Shown: one piece after another, positions 16,878 through 25,336 of the stretch
Layout of the letters: every line of letters starts with the position of its first letter
How positions within the stretch are numbered: the first letter of the stretch is position 1
Assembly: GCA_937973935.1 (NCBI GenBank)
Contig: CALJJF010000124.1
Span: forward strand, 1-35,619
Direction of reading: 5' to 3'
DNA length: 35,619 bases
Origin: MKRK01 sp001896915
GTDB taxonomy: Bacteria > Bacillota > Clostridia > Oscillospirales > Acutalibacteraceae
Program-made: the position numbers and the translations under genes
The notes under the pieces: generated by a model
Told to the model about the DNA's origin: nothing
The model's database searches: none
Seen by the model: the letters and a program-made list of their open reading frames with translations, nothing else

Positions 16878-17181
16878 TCATATCCCTCCGTTTGTTTTAT
16901 CCTCCATCGTATGATGTCGGTGATGAGGTCATAGTCAATGCCGGGGTAAGCCCAATGTGTTTTTGGATCACTGCCGAAATGTCGGCATCCGCCATGATAT
17001 TTTTCGTGGCTTCCGGCGCAGCTACGTGGTTGGTTTCTCGTATACTTTGCAACAGAGGTCGTATGTCTTTCGATTGTGCAGTGATATATTCATCAATTCT
17101 GTTCGGTTCCACACAAAAGTGATCCTGTTTCGTGTTTTTGAACTCACGTCCGCATTTCGGGCATTTCCACATTTCACCCAT
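16856..17181 (-). pseudogene. Decayed zinc-ribbon DUF1801/DUF5655-like gene
   Basis: The N-terminus is intact: WKCPKCGREFKNTKQDHFC is a C2HC-type zinc ribbon, followed by IDEYITAQSKDIRPLLQSIRETN and AAPEAT, as in small iron-chaperone-fold proteins of this type. After that the middle of the domain is missing. A one-base loss at about 16945-16952 turns the expected KHIGLYPG into KHIGLTP. In the neighbouring frame the sequence continues as YPGIDYDLITDIIRWRIKQTEGYEW, the normal C-terminal end of the family, and stops at 16856. So there is at least one frameshift and probably two internal deletions. A 94-residue product ending at 16897 could still be made but should not fold normally. Confidence 0.75.
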
Positions 17182-17197
17182 TCCACTTCTAATGGTA

Positions 17198-17668
17198 TTA
17201 ATTCCCCAAGACCGTCTTTGTCATTTTGAAATTTGTCATAGAAACGCCTTTTCTGACTGTGATATTTTCAGCCTGCACGGTATACCCAAGTTTTTCAAAA
17301 AAGGGCTTGGCCGTAATAGAAGCGTGTGTTTCAAAGCAAACAGCATTATACTGTTCGACACGTCGCTCCAATTCTTTTACCAGCGCTGTTGCAATACCAA
17401 TCCCTTGATAATCCTTATGCACATAGAGCCTGTCAAGATAGCCGTTCCTGTCCATGTCAGCAAAACCTGTAATCACTCCATCTTGTGCTGCAACTAAAGT
17501 GGTGTGCTCCAGGAAGGAGTGATTCCATTCGTCTAAATTGACGTTCCCTGTACCCCAAGCATCAAGCTGCTCTTCTGTGTAGTCCTTCGCATTGACCGTA
17601 TGAACGGTATCGTAAAACAATTGAGCCAACAAAGGGCAATCGTCAGGTTTGTATTCTCTGATAAACAT
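17198..17668 (-). CDS. GNAT-family N-acetyltransferase
   Basis: A 156-residue acetyl-CoA-dependent acetyltransferase. The N-terminal strand reads MFIREYKPDDCPLLAQLF. The acetyl-CoA loop is in VHKDYQGIGIATALVKELE (Q/R-x-x-G-x-G/A form, about residues 91-109), and PFFEKLGYTV forms the C-terminal beta strand region of the fold. It resembles the YafP-like subgroup by its NAKDYTEEQLDAWG stretch. GGAG lies 7 nt before the ATG. The substrate cannot be told; neighbours with drug-modifying families make a detoxification role conceivable. Confidence 0.88.
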   Translation of the reverse strand: MFIREYKPDDCPLLAQLFYDTVHTVNAKDYTEEQLDAWGTGNVNLDEWNHSFLEHTTLVAAQDGVITGFADMDRNGYLDRLYVHKDYQGIGIATALVKELERRVEQYNAVCFETHASITAKPFFEKLGYTVQAENITVRKGVSMTNFKMTKTVLGN

Positions 17669-17755
17669 AATTATTCTCCGGAGTCAACATTATTTCCGGT
17701 GCTTATTCTACCATAACGGCAAACACCGAGCAAGGAAAAAGCGAGGTGAATTCAA

Positions 17756-18310
17756 TTATAAATCAGTCAGCATATGATATAAATGTCCGACAGTTTTCCA
17801 GTTTCGCACAGTTGCAGACTCAAATGTTTTGGATGTGTGAACCGCTAACTTTGATTTTCGTATGCTTTGATGGCAAAGAAGATATAACTCTCTTTTTCCA
17901 ACCCTTAACATGTCCGGGCTGCCATATTCCATGCGGATGGCATCAAGCCGCGATTGCTCCGGCGGATGATTCAAGAGATAAACATATAGGTGTTCCACTT
18001 GAGGGTCAGCAGTTTCGGCAACAGTTATCTCATCTGGCGAAAAAGGAAGCTGCGCGAGAAGACACTGCATTTCATCAATATTCCTGATTATCGTGCCGCT
18101 TTCAAACCCGAACCGTTTGGCAAAACCGTCGTGAATCTTATTTTGTAAAGCTGTTTCGGTAAAGTCGGATTCCAAAACCGCATTTCCACTTTGAATATAG
18201 GTTTGAACGTTTTTCAATTCCAGGTCAAGCAGCAATTGCTTCAAGTCGTTCCTCTTAACAATATTTTTACCGCCAACATTAATTCCCCGAAATAACACTA
18301 CATATTTCAT
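17756..18310 (-). CDS. DUF1697 family protein
   Basis: About 184 residues. MKYVVLFRGINVGGKNIVKRNDLK at the N-terminus (shown here in two parts: YVVLFRGINVGG and NIVKRNDLK), VQTYIQSGNAVLES, and TVRNWKTVGHLYHM at the end are the conserved blocks of DUF1697, whose function is unknown. Length is normal. The ATG at 18310 is preferred to a GTG at 18319 because AAAGAGGTG lies at the right distance from it. Confidence 0.9.
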   Translation of the reverse strand: MKYVVLFRGINVGGKNIVKRNDLKQLLLDLELKNVQTYIQSGNAVLESDFTETALQNKIHDGFAKRFGFESGTIIRNIDEMQCLLAQLPFSPDEITVAETADPQVEHLYVYLLNHPPEQSRLDAIRMEYGSPDMLRVGKRELYLLCHQSIRKSKLAVHTSKTFESATVRNWKTVGHLYHMLTDL

Positions 18311-18409
18311 TTGCTTCACCTCTTTCTATCTCAATACAGACCTCGAAAAGAATCCAATCCCATGGACTGATTTCCTCTAACAAAAAAATCGCACTATATT
18401 TTGTATCAA

Positions 18410-18817
18410 CTAAATTGTCTTAAATTTATAATATCCCCACCACTCGGGAACAAGTTCGATTAACCTTACAGTCTTTCTTGTTTCATAGTCCAGTAAAAAC
18501 TCTATATCCTTGCTGTCTTTGTCCAACTGCATCATATATTCACGGCAAACACAGCAAGGAGGACCTACTTGACCATTGGGCATTATAGCGAGAACTTTAT
18601 CAATTTGACTTTCACCGTTGGTAATCATGTTTGCTATTGCGTTTCTCTCCGCACACATGCCCAAAGATGAATCGGTATCAATACAAACCCCGACATATAT
18701 GTTTCCTTTTTTCGTTAGTATAGCGGCAGAAACTCCGCCAGCATCTATAAACGGAGAAATCTCTCTGCTGTTATGCACTTTTTTTGCCTCATCAAATAAC
18801 TTCTCCCAGATATCCAT
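18410..18817 (-). CDS. Cytidine deaminase-like protein
   Basis: Zinc-dependent deaminase of the cytidine deaminase superfamily, 135 residues. The active site is visible as C55-A-E57 in LGMCAERNAI and the PCCVCRE motif with C88 and C91, giving the three-Cys zinc site of the CDA type; Glu57 is the proton shuttle. It could act on cytidine in pyrimidine salvage, or on a nucleoside antibiotic as blasticidin-S deaminases do; the short, slightly divergent sequence leaves both open. The ribosome binding site is AAAGGAT. Confidence 0.85.
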   Translation of the reverse strand: MDIWEKLFDEAKKVHNSREISPFIDAGGVSAAILTKKGNIYVGVCIDTDSSLGMCAERNAIANMITNGESQIDKVLAIMPNGQVGPPCCVCREYMMQLDKDSKDIEFLLDYETRKTVRLIELVPEWWGYYKFKTI

Positions 18818-18925
18818 ACGTCTATATCCTTTCTATTTGCATTTATCATTCCTTGACATCAAGACAACCGTCTCAACATGGAACGATAGCATCAGATTGA
18901 TGTCTGGTATGTGTTTTTGGTTTTA

Positions 18926-19029
18926 TCCGTTCGTGGGAATATGTCCATAGCGATTTTTAGGGGCGTTCCCGTTCGTGGAAACATATCAACATTATATTGC
19001 ATCTCTTGTCCGTTCTCGGGAACATGTCG
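18926..19029. repeat. Three palindromic repeats at 41-42 bp spacing
   Basis: Copies at 18926-18946, 18967-18987 and 19009-19029 share the core CCGTTCGTGGGAAcATgTC. Each holds a GTTC-N4-GAAC-type inverted repeat, perfect in the third copy (GTTCTCGGGAAC). The starts of the core, at 18927, 18969 and 19010, are about four helical turns apart, so bound proteins would face the same side. A further perfect 8-bp inverted repeat (GACATCAA/TTGATGTC) lies at 18855-18904. The array sits between the accessory genes and the defence operon. Function unknown. Confidence 0.6.
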
Positions 19030-19083
19030 ATAATTCGCACATTTATTGCTGCCATTCAATTATCCACCCAATTCTCGTATTGC

Positions 19084-20478
19084 TTAATCTTCATTATCTA
19101 CATCTGCCGTTTGCGGTTTCGGTAAATAGTAATACTTACCTTCCTTAATGATAAGTTCCACATCTTCAGCATAGACATCCCTCGGCTGTTCCGTTTTTCC
19201 AATTATGTGGTTGGCTTGAGAGGCTATCTCTTGGGCTATAGCTTTCTTGATAGCTTTATAATTGTGCTTTTCGTCTATCCAACCCAACGGAATCGAAATA
19301 ACAGCTTTAATACCTGTCTTTGCAACCCGTTCCTTACTCAAATCAATCCTTAACGCATCGACCTGCTTGCTGTGCCATTCGCTTAGAAGTGTTCGGGTTT
19401 GCTCCGACATCTCTGTGTATTTATTGTAAAGAGCGTAGCTTTGTTCAGTTGATATAGTGCATTTCCCCAATAAATACGTTAGCTTGCTGATTTCTTCAAG
19501 AACTGCCGCTAACACATTTTGAAACCCTACTAAGGTTTTTAACTCCTCAACTACGGACTCGTATTCTTTATAGTCGGGGTTGGGGTTCTTTTTCGTAATG
19601 TCAGTTATCGTAATATTCACTTGACCCAAGAGTTCGGTGGCGGTAGCCTTTATACCCTCTAAGGCAGAAAGTTTAAGTTTTCGCTGACTGTCGTCCTCCA
19701 ATATCTCTGTGCTAAACTGAGAAATCTCGCTGACGAGGGTTATCACGGACAGGATTCGGCTCTTAAACTCTCTATCTTGAAAGTCACTGATTTTACTGAT
19801 GCTTTTCGTCAATGCTTCTAACTTAGAATCGATTAAGGACATATAGTATTGACCGACAACCAGAGAGGCAACATTCATCACATTGGCCGCCACGTTTGCT
19901 ACCTTGGCTGTTTTCGCAATATTTGCTGGAACAACTTCACTCGCTTTCTGTGCCGTCACAGGGACAAGATTTGCTTGACCTTTTATTCCTTTTGCACCGT
20001 GAAAAATAGCCCGCTTTGCACCTTCCATTGCTTGGGAATCAGTAAGTTTGGCACCGGCAGGAATAACAGCCCTATAAATATTTCCAGATTGCAGTGCTTG
20101 GTTAGTCTTCTGTATCGCGACGTTTGCAGCTTTTGCGGTTTGTTGCAACGCAGCGTTCGTGGCATTGGAGGTCAGTGTTCTGTTTGCTATTTCGGCAACA
20201 GCAGGAAGCGTCTGTGATATGCGGGCAACTACCGAGCAGTCTTTGATTTCGACCAGACTGTTTTCATCAATCTGCGTTGTGGTAGGTAGGAGTTCAATTG
20301 GTATAGATAATTCTCCAACATGCTTTCCCGTAGCTGCCAACATATCGGTTGGCGTAGCTCGCTCTGTGCTTTCAGCATTGCAAAGAACAGAGCTTGTCCT
20401 TTTTCGCAAGAAAACAACCACAACCGCGATTGCGGTTATGGCAATTACCACTAATGCTATCGGCAATATGTATTCCAT
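19084..20478 (-). CDS. Membrane-anchored coiled-coil protein, end of defence operon
   Basis: Unrecognised 464-residue protein. One hydrophobic segment at residues 4-24 (ILPIALVVIAITAIAVVVVF) followed by RKR predicts an N-terminal anchor with the rest in the cytoplasm. An Ala/Asn/Thr-rich region (about 100-200) leads to a second mildly hydrophobic stretch (VANVMNVASLVVGQYY) and a long helical, probably coiled-coil part (about 210-400). No enzyme motif is visible. It follows the giant ATPase gene and the YjbR stub by 46 bp on the same strand with AGGAG before its ATG. It may be the membrane effector or anchor of the system; it could also be an unrelated passenger. Confidence 0.75.
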   Translation of the reverse strand: MEYILPIALVVIAITAIAVVVVFLRKRTSSVLCNAESTERATPTDMLAATGKHVGELSIPIELLPTTTQIDENSLVEIKDCSVVARISQTLPAVAEIANRTLTSNATNAALQQTAKAANVAIQKTNQALQSGNIYRAVIPAGAKLTDSQAMEGAKRAIFHGAKGIKGQANLVPVTAQKASEVVPANIAKTAKVANVAANVMNVASLVVGQYYMSLIDSKLEALTKSISKISDFQDREFKSRILSVITLVSEISQFSTEILEDDSQRKLKLSALEGIKATATELLGQVNITITDITKKNPNPDYKEYESVVEELKTLVGFQNVLAAVLEEISKLTYLLGKCTISTEQSYALYNKYTEMSEQTRTLLSEWHSKQVDALRIDLSKERVAKTGIKAVISIPLGWIDEKHNYKAIKKAIAQEIASQANHIIGKTEQPRDVYAEDVELIIKEGKYYYLPKPQTADVDNED

Positions 20479-20524
20479 CGCATATTACTCCTGTCTTTAG
20501 GTCTTAAATTTCGGCTTAATCAGG

Positions 20525-20635
20525 TCATAACTTCATAACCGTCCACGCACCTGCGTCCGCTATATCGTAAAATGGGTAATCCTCGTAAGCAGCGGGGATT
20601 GTAAGGCAGAGATCGATGAGGTCTTGTCGGGTCAT
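20525..20635 (-). pseudogene. N-terminal stub of an MmcQ/YjbR-family protein
   Basis: A 36-codon frame beginning MTRQDLIDLCLTIPAAYEDY and then PFYD and AWTVMKL matches the first third of MmcQ/YjbR (DUF419) proteins, which are normally about 110-120 residues. It starts with an ATGA overlap on the stop codon of the giant ATPase gene, so translation would be coupled, but a stop comes right after AWTVMKL where the family usually continues with a basic strand. The lost part is not found in the 46 bp before the next gene. It is either a truncated gene or, less likely, a small peptide kept by the operon. Confidence 0.7.
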
Positions 20636-23600
20636 ACATTTTCGTCCTCCACTCCAATTTGACAACGTACTGTGTAGTTGTCTCCCGTGATGCTAAATTT
20701 CGAATTGCAAAAACGATCTTCGCCATCGGCATAATTAAACAAATCTGAGAGCCGATAGATTTTACGTTCGTCCTCGCTCATTACAGCGGTCACTAAAACG
20801 ACCTCATATTGTTGCGGATGTGCTTCTGCAAAGTTCAATTCATTTTCTGTAATTACAAATGTAATTCCCGTCCCCGCAGCGGACTTAATTTCAACATAAA
20901 TGGTTTCGCCGTTTTCGTTGGAATACTTGAGGTCGTAACCCAAACCGCCGATACCATCAGGATTGATTCCTTCTTTTTTTGCGTTTTCCGAAACCCATAC
21001 AACATTCTTGAAGGTTGATTTCATTTCTTCATATACGAGTTTTTCAGCAAAGGCTCCCCAATCTGAAATATTACGTTCTCGCTTCATTCCAGCCATGCGG
21101 CTTCCATTACGTGCTGTGTGACCTGTGTTATTGGCAGAGTTGTTTGGCGGAGCAACAACGTTAACCGATATTATCGGTACGGATGCTACGGAAGCTGTGT
21201 TTAAGATTCTTGCTTCTTGCGCTTGTGCATTGTCAATGTCAGTCTTTCTGGCATTATAGGCCTTGTTCAACTCTTCAAGATTACCAAAGTACAATAAACT
21301 CTCCAACTCTGAATCAACGAGCATATCATTTACAATTGACATTTCCTTATCTTGCACAAAGATTTCTTTATTCGCTTTCCATGCCATGTTTGCGTCCTCG
21401 TCAGACTCTGACGAAATCACGCTCCCAAACTGTTGTGTAAACTCAGCTTCCCAATCGTAATTGATGCTATTTGGAGGGTTGAAAGGGAATGCCTTGTATT
21501 TATCCAATTGCTTTAAGAATGTGCGCTGCACGCTAACAGGTTCGTTTTTAAGCATTGCAAACAATCCGTTTTTATATGAATTACTTTCGTCATTTGCCCG
21601 TTTTTGTAAACACTCAAGATAAAAAGGAGTCAAGTCTACGATGGCCTCGGATTTTTCATTGAAATCATCGACATCAACTTTTAAGCCGCGTAAGACATTA
21701 ATAAGTGACACTGCATTTGCCGTTGAGTTAAAATCAGCAAAATTTATAGAGTCAATGTCAGGTTCAATTGATGCAGTGCTGTCCTCACCGGCAATAAGGA
21801 TGCAAGCCGAAAGAAACATTTCTTTTTCGGATTGTGTACGATTGAGGATATCACGAGACCTTTCGAGAATGCTTAAATCATCATAATCGTGTATTATTAA
21901 AGCGTTCCGATTGTGCGGTTCCTTCTCATATAAGGAGCGTACATACCCAAAAAGAGTGTCGTCCTGAATATCAATAGCCGTCATAAAAAGTTCAGCAATT
22001 GCGGAACAGAAATCAACATTACTTTTTAGCTGTTTCAAACTTCCACCATTTCTTGGAGCCTGAACATAAACACAGTTTCTACCCCTGATATATGAACTGT
22101 CAGCTAGTACAACCTCGCCTTTGCCGTAGTCGGCTTTTATGTAGGTACACAAACGAACCTTCAACGCCTTCACGGTAGAGATTTCACTTTGCTTTGCAGT
22201 ATCGACACGCGAGCAAAAAGCATAACAAATGAAATCGTTAAAATCTTGTTCAAAGGCAATGCTCTCTGGGTGAATGCCTGGCTCTCCGATTACAGACCCC
22301 TTGACCTTTAATGGTGACACTCCAAAATATCTCTTGATATTTTCTTGGCTTTGCCTGCTTGGTATGGCAATCAAGTTAAAGTCCTTTAGTATTTCACGAC
22401 TTACCGTCTTTTCATTGAGATAGTGAACATCCTTTATTGCCAAATATGTTTTTGAGGATTTACAATACACATTTCCACTTTGTAAAAACTCGCGACATTT
22501 TGCGTTGTTAGGATCGAAGTTCCTCAGACCGCCTGACTTCAAAATAGATGTATAAAGAGCCTTGCTTATCTCGCCACCTTCATCAGCTACAGGCAATGCC
22601 AATAACAATGAATATAGCGTTCCTGTATCTAAGTCTGAATAGTCTGATGCAACACCTATCTGCTCCAAAATATCCTGAACGGCATTTGCTTCTGCGATTC
22701 TGCGGTTATAATTATCGATGAATAAGTCCAAATTAGGCGCGACAACTATAGGAGCAAATAATGTGCCAATTTTACTCACAAACAAACATTGCTTCGGAGA
22801 ATATCGGACACCCTCAACCTCTATCCAATTGCTTGTTGCAAAGGTAAAACGAAGGTGCGAAGCTAACTGCTCGCCGCTGATAGCTCTAAATTTTTGTTGA
22901 TACAAATTATCGACGTAAGCACGGCTTGTGCTTGGCTCATAATCAGATAGCAATTGTCGGAGATTCTCGTCATGTCGAATCCAATCAATTATGCTTTTGG
23001 TATTTGCTTTCTCAAGAATTTCATCAAGACGTTCAACCGTAGCAATTTCTACGTATCTGAGAGATGCACTGCGAAATTCCTGTTCGTTATGATAACGGTT
23101 GTCCTCTGCGAGCAGCGGGTATTTTTTTATACTTGTATATATGAGTTCTCTATAAGCTTCTGGAATTGGACGAATTGTCATTTTAGTTTTTCGCGGGAAC
23201 TGGGCAACGCCTAACGCCAACAAAAATTCTCTATACTGCTGTTTTGTCAATTCGGTTAAGGCTATTCGCTTGGGTATTGAAACAAAAAGGCTATCGTTGC
23301 TATCAAACAAATTTTCAGTTACTTCATTATCGAACTCTTGCCCGAAATATAATTCGTTTGCGTTTTTCGCTTCGCCTTTGCGATTTATCAATGGAATCGT
23401 CGTTAATGCAGACATTTCGTTTTTCAAAACGTTTGCTTTCCATAGCTTCCATAACCACTCGACAGTGTCTTCATAGCACCCTCTAGTTTTCTTGCTCGTT
23501 TGGTGTGCACGGCTTCTTAAGCGAGATATGACCGCGTTAATAATGTTTCCAAGGTTATATTCACGAACATTGAATTTCGAGAGCTCAATGGCAAGGCCTC

Positions 23601-25221
23601 TCAATGTGCTTTCTTTCCCCTGCAAGTCGCGCAAAGCACTCACGAGGTCTTTATTCATGAAAACGATTTTCGTAAAATCAGGTGGAGACGAAAAGTCAAC
23701 ATTTTCTGCTGGTAAGAATACTTGTTGACCATCGGTTACAGCATTGCCGCTACTATCTAATACAAAATGCGGCTTATTCTCTGAGGAAATCTCGTTACGG
23801 TACTCATTGATAAATGTAAGCCATAAAGCTGCCCTCTCTCGGATTTGAAGAGTCGGTAAAATAGAATTGATTCCCGTCGTTATATCACTGTATTGATACC
23901 GCATACCTACTTTTCTATGCTTTGCAATGGATTTAATCATGGTTCTTATCGCAGTATTATCCGTTGGAGGCATTAGTGACGAGAATGCATCTCCACTTAA
24001 AAAATCCGCAATATCACTATCATAGAATCGTGGTTTTTCAGCAAATTTAATATATTTGTTGCCCACCGTAGGAAAAACATTGCTCGCAGCAACTGCTTCC
24101 AGATAATAGTCTTTGATAACGAAGTCGTCCCAACTCAAGTCAATTGGGAAATCCCCTACCGTTGATAGCAAGGCGAGCGGGGCGTAATTAACGCTTTCAG
24201 TGGTTGTTATCAAGGCAAGATCAACAAGCGTATCACAAATAACTTTGAGTATGTGTTTATTAGCCTCTGTTTCATCGAGGTGGTTTCTGTCTGCATTTAA
24301 GTCAAACGTTGCATGAACGAGAGCATGGACAGGAAATTGTACCTTTGTCTTGAAATAGCTGTATAAAACGTCCGGAACAACAGACATATCCTCTTTGTAG
24401 GCGACCATCACGCCATATTTTTGTTTCTCAAAACTGCCCTCTCGGGATAGGATAGACCAATTGTCGGTTTCAACGGTTTCGCCATTTCTGTTTGTCGTAA
24501 TATGTATATCGATAATACCATTTTCACGTTCCGAAGGGGTCTTTTTATAAACAAAAAAATCTCCACTATATTCTATCGTCAGCTTCTCCAGCTTCTCTAA
24601 AAACAGAAGGGTTTTTGAATTGATTTGTTGTAGCTGACCAATAACTTTTTCAACAACATCAGATTTCAATTCGACCTCGATTACTGTGTCATATTCTTTA
24701 TTATTCAAGGGCGAAATTAATCGAGGAGCAACAAGTGTCGCAATCTGCACATCATCATGTGTTTTACAAAACTCAGCAACATCATCATTTTCAAGCAATT
24801 CAACCAGCGTTGCACGAGCATAGATTTCGGAAAATTCAACGGACAAATCACCACTATAAATGCGGACACGGTCTGCCCAGTTTAGTATGGAACGAAAACC
24901 AGTACCTTTGTTGCCGATATATTCATTTTTGTTATGCTTCGGGCTGAGATTTGAATACATCAATGAAATAAAACCTTCAAAAGAGAATACGCTTCCGTTA
25001 TTGCTTATTGTCAGTATATTACCTTTCAAAACAATAGAAACAGAGCGGTCATCTGTACCGCCGAGTTCGTCGACTGCGTTTTGAAGCAGTTCTAATAGTT
25101 CCCGACCATGATAACCGCGAATTTCAGCCGTTTCTTTTCTGTAATCCGATAATATAAGGTTAGGGTCAAGAATATAACCTTTTTTCCTAATCTCTATTTG
25201 ACGTGCCACTTTATCGTTCAT
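20632..25221 (-). CDS. Giant Hsp90/sacsin-like ATPase with C-terminal DUF3883 nuclease-like domain
   Basis: A 1529-residue protein. The N-terminus is a GHKL (Hsp90/MutL/sacsin-type) ATPase: N-box ELLELLQNAVDE (41-52), with E44 and N48 as likely catalytic and Mg ligands, a G1-like ISNNG (72-76), and the lid EYIGNKGTGFRS (100-111). DLNADRNHLDE near 320 matches the middle part of sacsin-like modules. About 350-1380 is a long helical region with no recognised domain. The last 150 residues form DUF3883: NISDWGAFAEKLVYEEM, then GLGYDLKY and IYVEIKSAAG, which supply the D...ExK residues of a PD-(D/E)XK fold. It probably links ATP-driven conformational change to DNA recognition or cutting. It starts 115 bp after the DUF3883 gene with GGAG at 9 nt, so it could also have its own weak promoter. 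Confidence 0.88.
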   Translation of the reverse strand: MNDKVARQIEIRKKGYILDPNLILSDYRKETAEIRGYHGRELLELLQNAVDELGGTDDRSVSIVLKGNILTISNNGSVFSFEGFISLMYSNLSPKHNKNEYIGNKGTGFRSILNWADRVRIYSGDLSVEFSEIYARATLVELLENDDVAEFCKTHDDVQIATLVAPRLISPLNNKEYDTVIEVELKSDVVEKVIGQLQQINSKTLLFLEKLEKLTIEYSGDFFVYKKTPSERENGIIDIHITTNRNGETVETDNWSILSREGSFEKQKYGVMVAYKEDMSVVPDVLYSYFKTKVQFPVHALVHATFDLNADRNHLDETEANKHILKVICDTLVDLALITTTESVNYAPLALLSTVGDFPIDLSWDDFVIKDYYLEAVAASNVFPTVGNKYIKFAEKPRFYDSDIADFLSGDAFSSLMPPTDNTAIRTMIKSIAKHRKVGMRYQYSDITTGINSILPTLQIRERAALWLTFINEYRNEISSENKPHFVLDSSGNAVTDGQQVFLPAENVDFSSPPDFTKIVFMNKDLVSALRDLQGKESTLRGLAIELSKFNVREYNLGNIINAVISRLRSRAHQTSKKTRGCYEDTVEWLWKLWKANVLKNEMSALTTIPLINRKGEAKNANELYFGQEFDNEVTENLFDSNDSLFVSIPKRIALTELTKQQYREFLLALGVAQFPRKTKMTIRPIPEAYRELIYTSIKKYPLLAEDNRYHNEQEFRSASLRYVEIATVERLDEILEKANTKSIIDWIRHDENLRQLLSDYEPSTSRAYVDNLYQQKFRAISGEQLASHLRFTFATSNWIEVEGVRYSPKQCLFVSKIGTLFAPIVVAPNLDLFIDNYNRRIAEANAVQDILEQIGVASDYSDLDTGTLYSLLLALPVADEGGEISKALYTSILKSGGLRNFDPNNAKCREFLQSGNVYCKSSKTYLAIKDVHYLNEKTVSREILKDFNLIAIPSRQSQENIKRYFGVSPLKVKGSVIGEPGIHPESIAFEQDFNDFICYAFCSRVDTAKQSEISTVKALKVRLCTYIKADYGKGEVVLADSSYIRGRNCVYVQAPRNGGSLKQLKSNVDFCSAIAELFMTAIDIQDDTLFGYVRSLYEKEPHNRNALIIHDYDDLSILERSRDILNRTQSEKEMFLSACILIAGEDSTASIEPDIDSINFADFNSTANAVSLINVLRGLKVDVDDFNEKSEAIVDLTPFYLECLQKRANDESNSYKNGLFAMLKNEPVSVQRTFLKQLDKYKAFPFNPPNSINYDWEAEFTQQFGSVISSESDEDANMAWKANKEIFVQDKEMSIVNDMLVDSELESLLYFGNLEELNKAYNARKTDIDNAQAQEARILNTASVASVPIISVNVVAPPNNSANNTGHTARNGSRMAGMKRERNISDWGAFAEKLVYEEMKSTFKNVVWVSENAKKEGINPDGIGGLGYDLKYSNENGETIYVEIKSAAGTGITFVITENELNFAEAHPQQYEVVLVTAVMSEDERKIYRLSDLFNYADGEDRFCNSKFSITGDNYTVRCQIGVEDENV

Positions 25222-25336
25222 TTATACGTTCTCCAAACCCCTTTTTTCCCTATAATGTGCTAAAAACTCATCACTCACAATAATTGAAGTTCATTCGTCG
25301 TTAGATGATTTCTCCTATAAAAATTATTTCGTATAC

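Noticed and set aside
18855..18904. GACATCAA/TTGATGTC inverted repeat as a terminator for the deaminase region
   Set aside because: The loop is 34 bp and no T run follows; kept only as a note beside the repeat array.
19009..19029. LexA box reading of the GTTC-N4-GAAC palindrome
   Set aside because: The half-sites are in the opposite order to the Gram-positive LexA consensus, so it is not an SOS box.
25222..25336. Possible internal promoter before the giant ATPase gene (TTGTGA, 17 bp, CATTAT)
   Set aside because: The -10 is poor and no other support exists; the gap may be just an untranslated spacer.
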